64,000 bases of DNA from an uncultured Alphaproteobacteria bacterium (GCA_943788635.1 CALSRA010000012.1:1-64000), one strand, 5' to 3'. Positions 38,496-58,643 are shown, counted from the stretch's first letter. Numbers and translations are program-made. Notes: generated by a model from the letters alone, not told the origin.

Positions 38496-39125
38496 TTCAA
38501 CCGCTCCTCAAGCGCTGTCACTGCTTCCGTCGTCAGAACCAGACGCTCGCGACGCAGAATGTCATACACATTGGCACCCTGAGTCGGCAGGACATCGACA
38601 TTCGGAATATTCGCCGCCGCCCGGGCAAATCCCTCATCGACACTGGCACCGGCAACGATAAGCGCATTGCCCCAACCCAGCTTGCCCATCTTTTCGATCA
38701 GGCTCTTTGTCTTTCCGTCGGCCAGCGCAATATCCTTGAGGATAATGAGGTTGCCCTCTGCCTGCTTGGCGGACAGCGCGGTCCGAAGCGCCATCTGACG
38801 CACCTTCTTGGTCAGCTCTGTGGCCAAAATCGCGCGGACGCGGGCCGAGAAGCCGTACCGCCACCGCGCAGGTTTGGCGCCTTGCGCGACCCCTGACGGG
38901 CACGGCCGGTACCTTTCTGACGGAACGGCTTGGCTGTCGTGCCAGCAGATCTCGTTGCGTTCCTTGGCCTTGCGGTACCGAGCGCTGCGCTTGGCAAGCT
39001 GCCAATTCACCATCCGCGCCAGGATATCCCGACGAATCGGCGCACCGAAAACCGTTTCGTGACAATTCGATTTCGCCGGCATCCGGCGTTATCGAGCGTG
39101 ATGACCTTGCTTCTTCATCATCCAT
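38492..39125 (-). CDS. rplD: 50S ribosomal protein L4, frameshifted in this sequence
   Basis: Large-subunit assembly protein with a tunnel loop. The gene has full length (about 634 bases) but no single open frame. The C-terminal third reads cleanly ([20 protein letters not shown] to the stop at 38492). The middle sequence [20 protein letters not shown] lies in a second frame, and [20 protein letters not shown] in the first again. The N-terminal DAGEIELS is in a third frame. At least four small indels between about 38,818 and 39,110 explain this. The start is probably one of the ATGs at 39118, 39121 or 39125, overlapping the rplC stop. L4 is essential, so sequence error is the likeliest cause. 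Confidence 0.85.
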
Positions 39126-39893
39126 CAATCCTTCTGTTCGCCTTCGGGCGCAGCGGTTTCAGCCGCACACCTCGGCGCTCCCGGAGCCGCTTCTCTCCGT
39201 TCACCGGCGCCTGCGGCTTCCCGAGACCTGAGCTGCCGGGAACGGCAGATCGTTCCGGCATGACTTTCTTGACGGCATCCTTGATCCATACCCAGCCGCC
39301 TGCGCACCCGGAATGGCACCCTGGACGAGGATCAGGCCGCGCTCGGCATCGGTGGAAACACTGTCAAGGTTCTGCGTGGTCACCCGGGCATCGCCCATGT
39401 GACCGGCCATCTTCTTGCCCTTCCAACACCCGCCCCGGCTCCTGGCTCTGACCCGTCGAACCGTGCGACCGGTGCGAAACCGACACACCGTGACGTGGCG
39501 CGCAGACCGGCGAAGTTATGCCGCTTCATCGCGCCCGCGAAGCCCTTACCGATCGACGTGCCAACGTCACATCGACCCGCTGACCGTCGGCGAAATGGTC
39601 GGCGCAGTATCTGCGAGCCGACATCAATCATCGCATCCGGACTGACCCGGAATTCCGCGAGCTTTCGCTTTGGCTCGACTTGCGCTTGGCGAAATGCCCA
39701 CGCATCGGCTGGCTGGTCCGTTTGACCTTGGCGGTGCCCACCCCGAGCTGAAGCGCGGTATAGCCGTCTCGTTCCTCGTTGCGCTGGGCAACGACTGGCA
39801 GTTGTCCACCTGCAACACGGTGACGGGAACGTGTTCCCTCATCCGTGAACACCCGGGTCATTCCGACTTTCTGAGCGATCAATCCCAACGCAT
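39125..39893 (-). CDS. rplC: 50S ribosomal protein L3, frameshifted in this sequence
   Basis: Early-binding large-subunit protein that reaches the peptidyl-transferase centre. Total length (769 bases) is near normal but the reading changes frame several times. [18 protein letters not shown] is in one frame near 39,880; [19 protein letters not shown] and [10 protein letters not shown] follow; [20 protein letters not shown] lies in another; [36 protein letters not shown] in a third. The true start is the ATG at 39893, with one base missing in the next two codons. All damage looks like scattered single-base indels. Confidence 0.82.
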
Positions 39894-39906
39894 TGGATCG
39901 TCTCCC

Positions 39907-40215
39907 CTAGAGCTTGATTTCGACGTCGACACCGGCGGCGAGGTCGAGCTTCATCAGCGCGTCCACGGTCTGCGGTGTCGGGTCAACAATGTCGAGAAGC
40001 CGCTTATGCGTCCGAATCTCGAACTGCTCCCGGCTTTTCTTGTCGATATGGGGTCCGCGCAGGACCGTGTATTTCTCGATCCGGGTCGGCAGCGGAATCG
40101 GGCCGCGAACCTGGGCGCCAGTCCGCTTCGCGGTGCTGACGATTTCCCCGGTCGACTGATCGAGCACGCGGTGATCGAACGCCTTCAAACGAATTCTGAT
40201 GTTCTGACTGTCCAT
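39907..40215 (-). CDS. rpsJ: 30S ribosomal protein S10
   Basis: Small-subunit protein and, as NusE, part of transcription antitermination complexes. The 102 residues are uninterrupted: [59 protein letters not shown] and [16 protein letters not shown]. It is one of the few intact frames within the damaged block. It heads the S10 operon, 74 bases after the first tuf copy. Confidence 0.97.
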   Translation of the reverse strand: MDSQNIRIRLKAFDHRVLDQSTGEIVSTAKRTGAQVRGPIPLPTRIEKYTVLRGPHIDKKSREQFEIRTHKRLLDIVDPTPQTVDALMKLDLAAGVDVEIKL

Positions 40216-40254
40216 GACTTCAATCCCCGGTCGTACCGGCCCAACAAACTGGAC

Positions 40255-40278
40255 GGCCCCGCTCCTGAGAGCGGGGCC
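40255..40278 (-). terminator. Strong hairpin between tuf and rpsJ
   Basis: GGCCCCGCTC (40255-40264) pairs perfectly with GAGCGGGGCC (40269-40278) around a CTGA loop. It starts 12 bases after the tuf stop on the minus strand. There is no T-run, so it may be an attenuator or processing site between the str and S10 operons rather than a full terminator. Confidence 0.5.
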
Positions 40279-40289
40279 AAAGGTGTTAG

Positions 40290-41481
<1,192 letters not shown>

Positions 41482-41544
41482 CGTCGTAACTCCGTCTTCT
41501 AAAACAATGCGCCAATTGATGGTCGGGCCGGTTGGCCCGCCCGG

Positions 41545-43622
41545 TCACGCCATCTTCGCGGTCACCTCGTCGGCCACCGCTTGCGGCACCTGCTCGTAGT
41601 GATCGAAATGCATGGTGTATTGCGCCCGGCCCTGGCTCATCGAGCGCAGCGTGTTCACATAGCCGAACATGTTCGCCAGCGGGACCATGGCATTGATGAC
41701 CCGCGCGTTGCCGCGCTGATCCATGCCCGCGACGTTGCCGCGACGGCTGCTCAGATCGCCGATGATGTCGCCCATGTAATCTTCCGGCGTTACCACCTCG
41801 ACCCGCATGATCGGCTCCAGCAACTTCGGTTTCGCCTTCGGCATGCCCTCGCGGAACGCCGCGCGGGAGGCGATTTCGAAGGCCATCACGCTGGAGTCCA
41901 CATCGTGGCTTGCGCCATCAATCAAGGTCGCCTTGAAGTCGATCACCGGGAAACCGGCAATCACGCCTGAATCCTTGGCCGAAGCCAGGCCTTTTTCGAC
42001 ACCCGGAATGTATTCCTTCGGCACGGAACCACCGACGATCTTGTTCTCAGAAACAAAACCCTCGCCGCGCTCAGCGGCTCAAACACCATCTTGATACGCG
42101 CGAACTGACCCGAACCACCGGTCTGCTTCTTATGGGTGTAATCAATCTCGGCGCTTGCGTGATCGTCTCGCGATAAGCCACCTGCGGCGCGCCGACATTG
42201 GCGTCGACCTTGAACTCTCGCCGCATGCGATCGACCAGGATCTCGAGATGAAGCTCGCCCATCCCCTTGATCACGGTCTGACCGCTTTCGACATCGCTGG
42301 TAACCCGGAACGACGGGATCCTCGGCGGCCAGACGCGCCAACGCCGGTACCCATCTTTTCCTGATCGACTCTTGGTCTTCGGCTCGACCGCGACCTCGAT
42401 AACCGGATCCGGGAACTCCATCCGCTCCAGGATCACCGGCTTGAGAGGGTCACACAGCGTGTCTCCCGTGGTCGTGTTCTTCAGCCCCGCCAAGCGCAAT
42501 AATGTCACCGGCGCGCACTTCCTTAACGTCTTCGCGGCTGTTGGCATGCATCACAGCATCCGGCCAACTCGCTCGCGCCTACCCTTGACGGTATTCAAAA
42601 CGCCGGAGCCGGTTTCCAGAACACCGGAATAAACCCGCATGAAGGTCAGCGATCCGACGAACGGGTCGTTCATGATCTTGAATGCAAGGCCCGAGAACGG
42701 CTCATCATCGCTGGTCCGACGCACAACCGGTGTATCGCTGTCGGGCAGAACACCAGTGACATGCTCAACGTCGATCGGCGACGGCAGGAAGTCGACAACG
42801 GCAGTCCAGCAGCGGCTGAACGCCCTTGTTCTTGAAGGCGGAGCCGCACAAGACCGGGACAAAAGCAGCGGCCAGCGTCCCCTTGCGAATGCATTGGCGG
42901 AGCGTCTCCTCGGAGATCTCCTCGCCCTCGAGATAGGCTTCGAGGGCGGTTTCGTCCTGCTCCACCGCCAGCTCAACGAGCGTGGCGCGATATTCGTTGG
43001 CCCGGTCAACCAAATCGGCCGGGATGTCCTTGATCTCGAATTTCGCGCCAAGGCTCTCATCGAGCCAACGCACCGCCTTCATTTTGATCAGATCGACAAG
43101 ACCCACAAAGTCGGACTCGGAGCCGATCGGCAGTTGGGTCACCAGCGGCACCGCGCCGAGGCGGTCATCAATCATCGACACACAACGATAAAAATCGGCG
43201 CCGATCCGATCCATCTTGTTCACGAAACAAATGCGCGGAACGTTGTACTTATCGGCCTGACGCCAGACGGTTTCGGACTGAGGCTCAACACCGGCGACCG
43301 AGTCGAACACCGCGACAGCACCATCGAGAACCCGCAACGCGCGCTCGACCTCAATGGTAAAGTCAACGTGACCAGGCGTGTCGATGATGTTGATCTGATG
43401 ATCATTCCAGTGGCAGGTCGTCGCGGCCGACGTAATGGTGATGCCGCGCTCTTGCTCTTGCTCCATCCAGTCCATGGTGGCGTTGCCGTCATGAACCTCG
43501 CCAATCTTATAGGATCGGCCCGTGTAATAGAGCACCCGCTCCGTCGTCGTGGTCTTGCCGGCATCGATATGGGCCATGATGCCGATGTTGCGATACCGTT
43601 CGAGGGGGATTTTTCTAGCCAT
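41545..43622 (-). CDS. fusA: Elongation factor G, frameshifted in this sequence
   Basis: Translocation and ribosome-recycling GTPase. The span of 2078 bases matches a full EF-G of about 692 residues. The first 270 or so residues read cleanly from the ATG at 43622: [39 protein letters not shown] (G1), [18 protein letters not shown] (G3) and [10 protein letters not shown] (G4). A shift near 42,808 breaks the frame after [67 protein letters not shown] and the C-terminal domain ([20 protein letters not shown], intact frame to the stop) follow in other frames. At least five indels are needed. A second fusA is not present in the window. Confidence 0.87.
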
Positions 43623-43644
43623 GATCAGATCTCTCGCGCCCGGG

Positions 43645-44127
<483 letters not shown>

Positions 44128-44475
44128 TTACTTCGACCGCTTGGCGCCGTATTTCGACCGGCGCTGGCGACGACCCTCGACGTCCTGGACGTCAAGGGTT
44201 CCGCGAATGATGTGATGGCGAACGCCGCGGATCATCTCCGCGGATTGTTCCAGGAGGTTATGACCCTCGCCGGAAATGTAGCTGGCTGCCTCGAAACTTT
44301 TGGTCAAGCGCATGCGCGCGACCCTACGCGGGGCCGAGTTCGGCTTTTTCGGGGTAGTGGCGCGGACGCGAGCGCAATCACCACGTATTTCAAGATACAC
44401 CTCCAAGGCCGGAACCCTGGCACCGGCAATTGGTTTTGGCCGACCCTGGAGGGTCAACTGGCTGATCGTCGGCAT
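44128..44475 (-). CDS. rpsL: 30S ribosomal protein S12, aberrant (eight-residue deletion)
   Basis: Decoding-centre protein; target of streptomycin-resistance changes. From the ATG at 44475 the frame is open but gives only 115 residues against about 123. TTPKKPNSA and SGEGHNL and the C-terminal [11 protein letters not shown] identify it. After MIRG the text jumps to [10 protein letters not shown]: the stretch that normally reads GRVKDLPG, with the Lys, Asp (methylthiolated by RimO) and Pro of the decoding loop, is missing. Several other positions that are nearly invariant also differ, for example ARMRL for VARVRL and SAPRR for SALRK. Since it lies in the damaged block, an error is likely; a real divergent S12 would be remarkable. 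Confidence 0.8.
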   Translation of the reverse strand: MPTISQLTLQGRPKPIAGARVPALEVYLEIRGDCARVRATTPKKPNSAPRRVARMRLTKSFEAASYISGEGHNLLEQSAEMIRGVRHHIIRGTLDVQDVEGRRQRRSKYGAKRSK

Positions 44476-44678
44476 TGAGGCTTTCCCTCTCGACCAAAAA
44501 AACATGCGAAACCCGGACCTCCTTGCCTTACCGGCGGATGAGGGCCGAACGTTTCGCTCTACAGGGCCTCTTCGGGAGGCCTGACCGTCTTTTGCTTGTC
44601 TTCGACGCCGTGTTTGTCACTTCTGGAGCCCATATCTGGCTCGGTCGGAGACACCACCGGCGTCGCAAAAGTTGGCGG

Positions 44679-44706
44679 ATACTATTTAGTGACCATTGCG
44701 GGTCAA
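44679..44706 (-). promoter_or_regulatory. Candidate sigma-70-type promoter of the rpsL-rpsG-fusA-tuf operon
   Basis: On the minus strand TTGACC (44701-44706) and TAGTAT (44679-44684) are separated by 16 bases, close to the TTGACA/TATAAT consensus. It lies about 200 bases upstream of rpsL, downstream of the rpoC hairpin. Confidence 0.45.
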
Positions 44707-44879
44707 GCACTGAGTTCACGGAAATCGCATGTTTCCGCTAATGCCCCGGCTAAGTGGAAATAGTACGTGTTCGTCGATCCGAACGACGTTAAATTTCATT
44801 TTTACCCACTACGGTGTTCTTTAAAAACAACCACGAAAAGCAGCTATCAACGGACTTCGCGTTGCACCGAAACGAATCC

Positions 44880-44903
44880 GGCCCCGGAAAACTTTCCGGG
44901 GCC
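44880..44903 (-). terminator. Hairpin after rpoC
   Basis: GGCCCCGGAA pairs with TTCCGGGGCC (ten base pairs, small loop), starting about 33 bases after the rpoC stop. On the minus strand the sequence that follows has only a short T-run (CGTTTCGG), so it is a probable terminator or attenuator of the rpoBC operon. Confidence 0.55.
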
Positions 44904-44935
44904 GGGGACCAGTTCGAAAAGACCGAGCAACGGAG

Positions 44936-49191
<4,256 letters not shown>

Positions 49192-49236
49192 TCACGACAT
49201 GGCGTTAAGTGCCGGCCATCACGCCGCGCCATCGCG

Positions 49237-53390
<4,154 letters not shown>

Positions 53391-53498
53391 TTTATGTCCT
53401 CGTCTTGCCTGACACCAGTGACGCATAACACGCCGCCGGAAGGGTAACGCGCCCCCGGAAGGGCGAAAATTCAACAAACCGGTTTTCAAGCGCGTTCA

Positions 53499-53524
53499 GG
53501 GGCAACGCCGGACGGCGTGCCCCC
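53499..53524 (-). promoter_or_regulatory. Attenuator-like hairpin between rplL and rpoB
   Basis: GGGGC and ACGCC pair with GGCGT and GCCCC around GGAC with one bulged base. It lies in the 158-base rplL-rpoB gap, where E. coli has an attenuator and an RNase III site. No T-run follows, so partial attenuation or processing is suggested. Confidence 0.4.
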
Positions 53525-53548
53525 TTAAACGCTTGTAACGTTTTGATG

Positions 53549-53920
53549 CTACTTGAGTTCAACCGTAGCGCCTGCTTCCTCGAGTGTCTTCTTGATCGCT
53601 TCAGCCTCATCCTTGGACACGCCTTCCTTGACAGGCTTCGGCGCGCCTTCGACCAGGTCCTTCGCTTCCTTCAGGCCAAGGCCCGTGATTCCGCGAACTT
53701 CCTTGATGACGTTGATCTTCTTCTCACCGAACGATGCCAGAACGACATCGAATTCGGTCTTTTCTTCCGCAACTTCAGCGGCCGCACCAGCAACAGCAGC
53801 AACAGCTACCGGTGCTGCGGCGGAGACGCCCCATTTTTCTTCGAGCATTTTAGACAGGTCAGCCGCCTCAAGAACGGTCAGGGTCGACAGTTCTTCGACG
53901 AGTTTCTCCAAATCAGCCAT
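53549..53920 (-). CDS. rplL: 50S ribosomal protein L7/L12
   Basis: Stalk protein that recruits translation GTPases. The 123 residues have the N-terminal dimerisation helices ([20 protein letters not shown]), an Ala/Val-rich hinge (about 35-52) and the C-terminal domain with [20 protein letters not shown] and [20 protein letters not shown]. It follows rplJ by 54 bases and is outside the damaged block. Confidence 0.98.
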   Translation of the reverse strand: MADLEKLVEELSTLTVLEAADLSKMLEEKWGVSAAAPVAVAAVAGAAAEVAEEKTEFDVVLASFGEKKINVIKEVRGITGLGLKEAKDLVEGAPKPVKEGVSKDEAEAIKKTLEEAGATVELK

Positions 53921-53974
53921 TTGTAATTAACTCCTTAGCTTGAATATCTCGGTTTTTCAGTATCCGAATTTGCA

Positions 53975-54484
53975 TCATTCTGTTTCGGCGTAAGCGCCAA
54001 AGACCCTGGCCAGCTGTCCTGCGGGTGCCCCAAGGACCCCCACGATCTTGCCTGCCGGTGCCTGAAGCACACCAACGATCTTGCCCCGCAGCTCGTCGAG
54101 CGAGGGGAGTTTCGCCAGCGCCTTGATCTCATCGACATTGAGCAGCTTGTCGCCGAGGGCACCGCCAATAATGGTAAGCTTGTCATTCTTGGAGGCGTAT
54201 TCCACGGTGATTTTCGCTGCGGCCACAGGGTCTTCCGACACCGCAACCGCCGTCGGTCCCTTGAACGTGTCGTTCAGGGATTCGAACTGCGTGCCTTTGA
54301 GCGCAATTTTCGCAAGACGGTTCTTGGTAACATGGAAACTCGCACCCACAGTCCGCATTTCACCGCGGAGGGCGGTCATTTCCTGAACCGTCATCCCGTT
54401 CTGCTGAGTCACGACCATAAGGTTCGTAGACTCGAACGTCTGATGCAATTCAGTTACGAGCTCTTCTTTGCGTGATCGGTCCAC
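53975..54484 (-). CDS. rplJ: 50S ribosomal protein L10
   Basis: Stalk base protein that carries L7/L12 dimers. The 169 residues start at a GTG (MDRSRKEELVTELHQTFES) with GGAG seven bases upstream. VTKNRLAKIALKGTQFESL and the C-terminal helix region with SLDELRGKIVGVLQAPAGKI are typical. It probably represses its own operon through the leader upstream. Confidence 0.97.
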   Translation of the reverse strand: MDRSRKEELVTELHQTFESTNLMVVTQQNGMTVQEMTALRGEMRTVGASFHVTKNRLAKIALKGTQFESLNDTFKGPTAVAVSEDPVAAAKITVEYASKNDKLTIIGGALGDKLLNVDEIKALAKLPSLDELRGKIVGVLQAPAGKIVGVLGAPAGQLARVFGAYAETE

Positions 54485-54756
54485 ACTTCGTCTCCGATCT
54501 TTGGCCGGCTCCCTGACGGAAACGCGACCGGTTTCAGGATGGATGCAACGCTAACCGCTACACCCGACTTTCCTGTCCGAGAGGTTCAAGCCAAGCCGGC
54601 ATTGCCGGATCACCTTGCGACCTCCTGTCTCATGCAGGCTGGTACCCCGATTAAGTCACCCCGAAAGGTGACGCCTGCAGTCTCGGACAAGTTATACGGC
54701 GCACCCGAAGGCTGCCGTATGTCCGCCGGCGGCCGAAGCCGCCGGACTTAATTCTG
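54485..54756 (-). promoter_or_regulatory. rplA-rplJ spacer with putative L10 leader
   Basis: This 272-base untranslated stretch precedes rplJ in the place of the L10(L12)4-binding leader. It contains a strong hairpin at 54726-54745 (CCGGCGGC pairs with GCCGCCGG around CGAA) just behind rplA, and more potential stems nearby. L10 leaders are known for autogenous control. The consensus could not be tested by eye. Confidence 0.5.
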
Positions 54757-55458
54757 TTACGCGTTGCCGGTCGCACTGCTCAGGTCAAGCTTCAGACCCG
54801 GGCTCATTGTCGACGCGATCGATACCTTCTTGATGTAGGTTCCCTTCGAGCCGGTCGGCTTCGCCCGGCTGATGGCATCAACGAAGGCAAGCAGATTGGC
54901 GGCCAGGTCAGCTTCGGAGAAGCTTGCCTTGCCGATCCCGGCATGCACGATCCCTGCCTTTTCAGCGCGGAATTCGACTTCGCCGCCCTTTGCACCCTGC
55001 ACCGCAGTCGCAACGTCCGGCGTCACCGTGCCAAGCCGTGGGTTCGGCATCAATCCGCGCGGCCCCAGCACCTTGCCGAGCCGGCCGACGATGGCCATCA
55101 TGTCCGGCGTCGCAATACAACGGTCGAAATTCATCTCGCCGCCCTGAATCGCTTCGGCCAGGTCTTCCGCACCAACAATATCGGCACCGGCGGCTTTCGC
55201 CTCATCGGCCTTGTCGCCACGGGCGAACACCGCAACGCGCACCGTCTTGCCGGTTCCGGCCGGAAGCTGCACAACACCGCGCACCTGCTGATCGGCATGG
55301 CGCGGATCAATGCCGAGATTCATCGAAATTTCGATGGTCTCGTCAAACTTGGCGCTGGCACATTCCTTCAGAACCTTGACCGCTTCCGCAACCGGATATT
55401 CCCGATCGCGATTGATCTTTTCGTTCGCCCCTTTGAGGCGCTTTCCCAATTTTGCCAT
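54757..55458 (-). CDS. rplA: 50S ribosomal protein L1
   Basis: L1-stalk protein involved in release of E-site tRNA, and in E. coli repressor of its operon. The 233 residues include [60 protein letters not shown] and PKLGTVT-like [20 protein letters not shown]. It follows rplK after 4 bases. Confidence 0.98.
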   Translation of the reverse strand: MAKLGKRLKGANEKINRDREYPVAEAVKVLKECASAKFDETIEISMNLGIDPRHADQQVRGVVQLPAGTGKTVRVAVFARGDKADEAKAAGADIVGAEDLAEAIQGGEMNFDRCIATPDMMAIVGRLGKVLGPRGLMPNPRLGTVTPDVATAVQGAKGGEVEFRAEKAGIVHAGIGKASFSEADLAANLLAFVDAISRAKPTGSKGTYIKKVSIASTMSPGLKLDLSSATGNA

Positions 55459-55462
55459 GATC

Positions 55463-55891
55463 CTACTCCACGACCTCTAGACCCATGGAACGTGCCGAAC
55501 CGGCGATGATCTTCATCGCGGCCTCGATATCATTCGCATTCAGGTCGACCATTTTCGTTTCCGCAATCTCACGCAATTGCGCCTTGGACACCTGTCCGGC
55601 AACATCACGGCCCGGGGTCTGCGATCCCTTGGCGAGCCCTGCGGCCTTGCGCAGGAAGTAAGATGCCGGCGGTGTCTTCGTTTCGAATGAAAACGTGCGG
55701 TCAGCGTAGGCGGTAATCACGACCGGGGTCGGCGTTCCCGCTTCTGCATTCTGCGTAAAGGCGTTGAAGGCCTTGCAGAATTCCATGATGTTCAGACCAG
55801 CCTGACCCAACGCAGGGCCAACGGGCGGCGACGGATTTGCCTGCCCTGCCGGTATTTCGAGCTTGATATAGCCCGTAATCTTCTTAGCCAT
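55463..55891 (-). CDS. rplK: 50S ribosomal protein L11
   Basis: GTPase-centre protein; target of thiopeptides and of ppGpp signalling. The 142 residues include [40 protein letters not shown], and the C-terminal RNA-binding domain ending [13 protein letters not shown]. It lies 58 bases after nusG and 4 bases before rplA. Confidence 0.98.
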   Translation of the reverse strand: MAKKITGYIKLEIPAGQANPSPPVGPALGQAGLNIMEFCKAFNAFTQNAEAGTPTPVVITAYADRTFSFETKTPPASYFLRKAAGLAKGSQTPGRDVAGQVSKAQLREIAETKMVDLNANDIEAAMKIIAGSARSMGLEVVE

Positions 55892-55949
55892 GTTTCGCCT
55901 TTCTTTTCGGCCGCGCGGTACGGTACTGGCTTACCTCCCGCACGAATTT

Positions 55950-56480
55950 TTAAAGTTTTTCGACCTGCGAATATTCGAGATCGACCGGGGTCGCGCGTCC
56001 GAAAATGGACACCGACACCTTGAGACGTGCCTTGTCTTCGTCGACTTCCTCGACAAAGCCATTGAACGACTGGAACGGACCATCGCTGACCCGGACCTGT
56101 TCGCCAATATCGAAGGTAATCGACGGTTTTGGCCGCTCGACACCCTCCTTGACCTGATGCAGGATCCGCTGGGCTTCCACATTGCTGATCGGCGACGGCT
56201 TGCCGCCGCTGCCCAGAAACCCGGTAACCTTTGCCGTATCCTTGATCAAATGCCAGGTTTCGTCGGTCATTTCCATATTGACCAGAACGTAACCCGGGAA
56301 GAACTTGCGCTCGCCGCTGACCTTCGATCCGCGGCGCATTTCCACAACTTCTTCCGTCGGCACCAGAACTTCTTCAAGCAGATCGTCCAGTTCCTTGAGC
56401 TTCGCCTGCTCTTCTATCGACTGGGCGACCTTTTTTTCAAAGCCGGAATAGACATGAACGACATACCAGTGTTTTGCCAC
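55950..56480 (-). CDS. nusG: Transcription termination/antitermination protein NusG
   Basis: Elongation factor linking RNA polymerase with Rho or the ribosome. The 176 residues show the NGN domain ([40 protein letters not shown]) and a C-terminal KOW domain ([20 protein letters not shown]). It begins 3 bases after secE. Confidence 0.98.
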   Translation of the reverse strand: MAKHWYVVHVYSGFEKKVAQSIEEQAKLKELDDLLEEVLVPTEEVVEMRRGSKVSGERKFFPGYVLVNMEMTDETWHLIKDTAKVTGFLGSGGKPSPISNVEAQRILHQVKEGVERPKPSITFDIGEQVRVSDGPFQSFNGFVEEVDEDKARLKVSVSIFGRATPVDLEYSQVEKL

Positions 56481-56482
56481 GT

Positions 56483-56680
56483 CTAGCCTCCGATACCCAA
56501 AATATACTGCACGCCGAGCGAGATAAGCTTGTCGACGATCAGGAAGAAAACGGAGGCAAGCGTGACCATCACGAACACCATCGCGGTGGTCACGCCGGTT
56601 TCCTTGCGCGTCGGCCAGGTAACCTTCGACACTTCCTGGCGGACCTGCCGCATGAAGACTGCGGGGTTCGGCTTCGCCAT
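56483..56680 (-). CDS. secE: Preprotein translocase subunit SecE
   Basis: Clamp subunit of the Sec translocon. The 65 residues have the short amphipathic part [20 protein letters not shown], which is the SecE signature, and one transmembrane helix (about 31-52). This one-helix form is usual for the class. nusG follows. Confidence 0.96.
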   Translation of the reverse strand: MAKPNPAVFMRQVRQEVSKVTWPTRKETGVTTAMVFVMVTLASVFFLIVDKLISLGVQYILGIGG

Positions 56681-56733
56681 TTCCTAAACTCGCTTTCCAG
56701 ACTGTGAATTCGGCTTGTTCATTGGTTGCTTCG

Positions 56734-56809
56734 TGGCAGGGGCACTAGGGTTCGAACCCAGGACCTTCGGTTTTGGAGACCGACGCTCTACCAACTGAGC
56801 TATACCCCT
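56734..56809 (-). tRNA. tRNA-Trp (CCA)
   Basis: A full cloverleaf on the minus strand with acceptor AGGGGTA pairing with TGCCCCT, D-arm GCTCAGTTGGTAGAGC, anticodon CCA at 56774-56776 in loop CTCCAAA, T-arm GGGTTCGAACCC and encoded CCA. It lies between tuf and secE, the usual place in Alphaproteobacteria. Confidence 0.97.
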
Positions 56810-56837
56810 ATGAACGCTGCCGAACCATTAGCCCCAG

Positions 56838-58028
56838 TTACTCGACGATAGAAGAGACGACGCCGGCGCCAACCGTGCGGCCGCCTTCGCGAATTGCGAA
56901 GCGCAGGCCTTCGTCCATTGCGATCGGCGCGATCAGCGCCACTTCCATCGCAATGTTGTCTCCCGGCATGACCATTTCCGTTCCTTCCGGAAGGACAACC
57001 GAACCCGTGACGTCCGTCGTCCGGAAATAGAACTGCGGACGATAGTTCGAGAAGAACGGCGTGTGACGGCCCCCTTCATCCTTCGTCAGGATGTAGCATT
57101 CGCACTTGAACTTCGTGTGCGGCGTGATCGAACCCGGCGCCGCCAGAACCTGGCCACGCTCAACGTCTTCACGACCGATACCACGCAGCAGCGCGCCGAT
57201 GTTGTCGCCCGCCTGACCGGAATCAAGCAGCTTGCGGAACATTTCAACGCCCGTGCAGACCGTCTTCGACGTATCGCGGATACCGACGATTTCGATTTCG
57301 TCGCCAACCTTCACGATACCGCGTTCGATACGGCCCGTAACAACCGTCCCACGACCCGAAATCGAGAACACATCCTCGATCGGCATCAGGAACGGCAGGT
57401 CAACCGGACGATCCGGCTGCGGGATGTATTCGTCAACCGCTTCCATCAGCTTCAGGATCGCTTCACGGCCAATCGCATCGTCCTTGCCTTCAAGCGCCGC
57501 AAGCGCCGAACCGGAAATGATCGGAATATCGTCGCCCGGGAAATCATAGCTCGACAGAAGTTCACGAACTTCCATCTCAACCAGCTCCAGAAGCTCTTCA
57601 TCATCGACCTGGTCGACCTTGTTCAGGAACACGACAATCGCCGGAACACCAACCTGACGTGCAAGCAGGATATGCTCGCGGGTCTGCGGCATCGGCCCAT
57701 CCGCTGCGTTCACAACCAGGATCGCGCCATCCATCTGCGCTGCGCCCGTGATCATGTTCTTCACATAATCAGCATGGCCCGGGCAATCCACATGCGCGTA
57801 GTGACGGTTCGCCGTCTCATACTCAACATGCGCCGTGTTAATCGTGATGCCACGCGCACGTTCTTCCGGCGCCTTGTCGATCGACGAGTAATCCTGAAAC
57901 TCCGCTCCGCCCGCTTCGGCCAGAACCTTCGTGATCGCAGCCGTCAACGTCGTCTTCCCATGATCAACATGACCAATCGTGCCAACGTTACAATGCGGCT
58001 TGTTTCGCTCGAACTTCGCTTTTGACAT
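56838..58028 (-). CDS. tuf: Elongation factor Tu, second copy, intact
   Basis: GTPase that delivers aminoacyl-tRNA. The 396 residues are uninterrupted, with [10 protein letters not shown] (P-loop), [14 protein letters not shown] (effector), DCPGHADY (G3), [11 protein letters not shown] (G4), SALAALEG (G5) and the tRNA-binding domains 2 and 3. C-terminus is VVSSIVE. It lies between tRNA-Gly and tRNA-Trp, the tufB position. It differs from the damaged copy at 40-41 kb by about 37 of the 3' 231 bases. Confidence 0.98.
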   Translation of the reverse strand: MSKAKFERNKPHCNVGTIGHVDHGKTTLTAAITKVLAEAGGAEFQDYSSIDKAPEERARGITINTAHVEYETANRHYAHVDCPGHADYVKNMITGAAQMDGAILVVNAADGPMPQTREHILLARQVGVPAIVVFLNKVDQVDDEELLELVEMEVRELLSSYDFPGDDIPIISGSALAALEGKDDAIGREAILKLMEAVDEYIPQPDRPVDLPFLMPIEDVFSISGRGTVVTGRIERGIVKVGDEIEIVGIRDTSKTVCTGVEMFRKLLDSGQAGDNIGALLRGIGREDVERGQVLAAPGSITPHTKFKCECYILTKDEGGRHTPFFSNYRPQFYFRTTDVTGSVVLPEGTEMVMPGDNIAMEVALIAPIAMDEGLRFAIREGGRTVGAGVVSSIVE

Positions 58029-58136
58029 CCTGTCGCTTCCTTGTCCTGGCTAGCTACTCAATCAACCGATCCGTTCTGACCGTTACCCTGTTGGTCCCCG
58101 GTACGTGGCCAGAAAGGCGCACCGGCAGGTAAAAAC

Positions 58137-58210
58137 TGGAGCGGGTGATGGGAATCGAACCCACACAACCAGCTTGGAAGGCTGGGGCTCTACCGTTGAG
58201 CTACACCCGC
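58137..58210 (-). tRNA. tRNA-Gly (TCC)
   Basis: Cloverleaf on the minus strand: acceptor GCGGGTG with CACCCGC, D-arm GCTCAACGGTAGAGC, anticodon loop CTTCCAA with TCC, T-arm GTGGGTTCGATTCCCAT and encoded CCA. It is upstream of tuf, likely in one transcript with tRNA-Tyr. Confidence 0.97.
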
Positions 58211-58378
58211 GTGGAGCTGTCGTTCCGTCCCCGATCTACCGCTGTACTCTCCGCAATCCGCTTCTCAAAACCACATAACATCAAAACCCACAAAACCAGC
58301 ACCGCGCCGGTTTATACCGGCTTCGGTAACTGTCATCTTGCCGCCACCGCCCCGGACTACCAGCCCAGAAACACGCCG

Positions 58379-58463
58379 TGGTGGAGGGAGTTGGATTTGA
58401 ACCAACGTAGGCATAGCCAACGGGTTTACAGCCCGTCCCCTTTAACCACTCGGGCACCCCTCC
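58379..58463 (-). tRNA. tRNA-Tyr (GTA)
   Basis: Class II tRNA of 85 bases on the minus strand with the long variable arm, acceptor GGAGGGG, anticodon loop CTGTAAA (GTA), T-arm TTGGTTCAAATCCAA and encoded CCA. It leads the tRNA-Tyr, tRNA-Gly, tuf unit as in E. coli. Confidence 0.96.
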
Positions 58464-58510
58464 ATCGACGCGATATTCAACTGTTTTGTCAGCCGTCGCG
58501 GCGGCGTGCG

Positions 58511-58539
58511 AACTAAGTGTATTTGTATCCCATTGTCAA
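58511..58539 (-). promoter_or_regulatory. Candidate promoter of the tRNA-tuf operon
   Basis: On the minus strand a perfect TTGACA (58534-58539) is followed at 17 bases by TTAGTT, a weak -10. It is about 50 bases upstream of tRNA-Tyr in an AT-rich spacer. The rest of the 180-base gap to rlmB shows no gene. Confidence 0.35.
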
Positions 58540-58643
58540 CGATTAAAAGACACCAAAAAAGGCCTGCCGCGCCCGCTATCTAAAGCAGTGCAGCAACCCT
58601 TAGTTTCACGTTATGTTGTGCAGAACTTAATATAGGGAAACCA

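Larger units (their letters stand above)
44476..44935. other. Intergenic region rpoC / rpsL
   Basis: This 460-base gap is the longest within the super-cluster. It holds the rpoC hairpin (44880-44903) and a candidate str-operon promoter (44679-44706). The middle is AT-rich. No RNA gene or conserved small ORF was seen. Because it lies in the damaged block its details may be unreliable. Confidence 0.55.

Noticed and set aside
58145-58516. Open frame starting MMGIEPTQPAWKAGALPLS across tRNA-Gly and tRNA-Tyr
   Set aside because: This is the well-known false protein produced by translating tRNA genes on the opposite strand.
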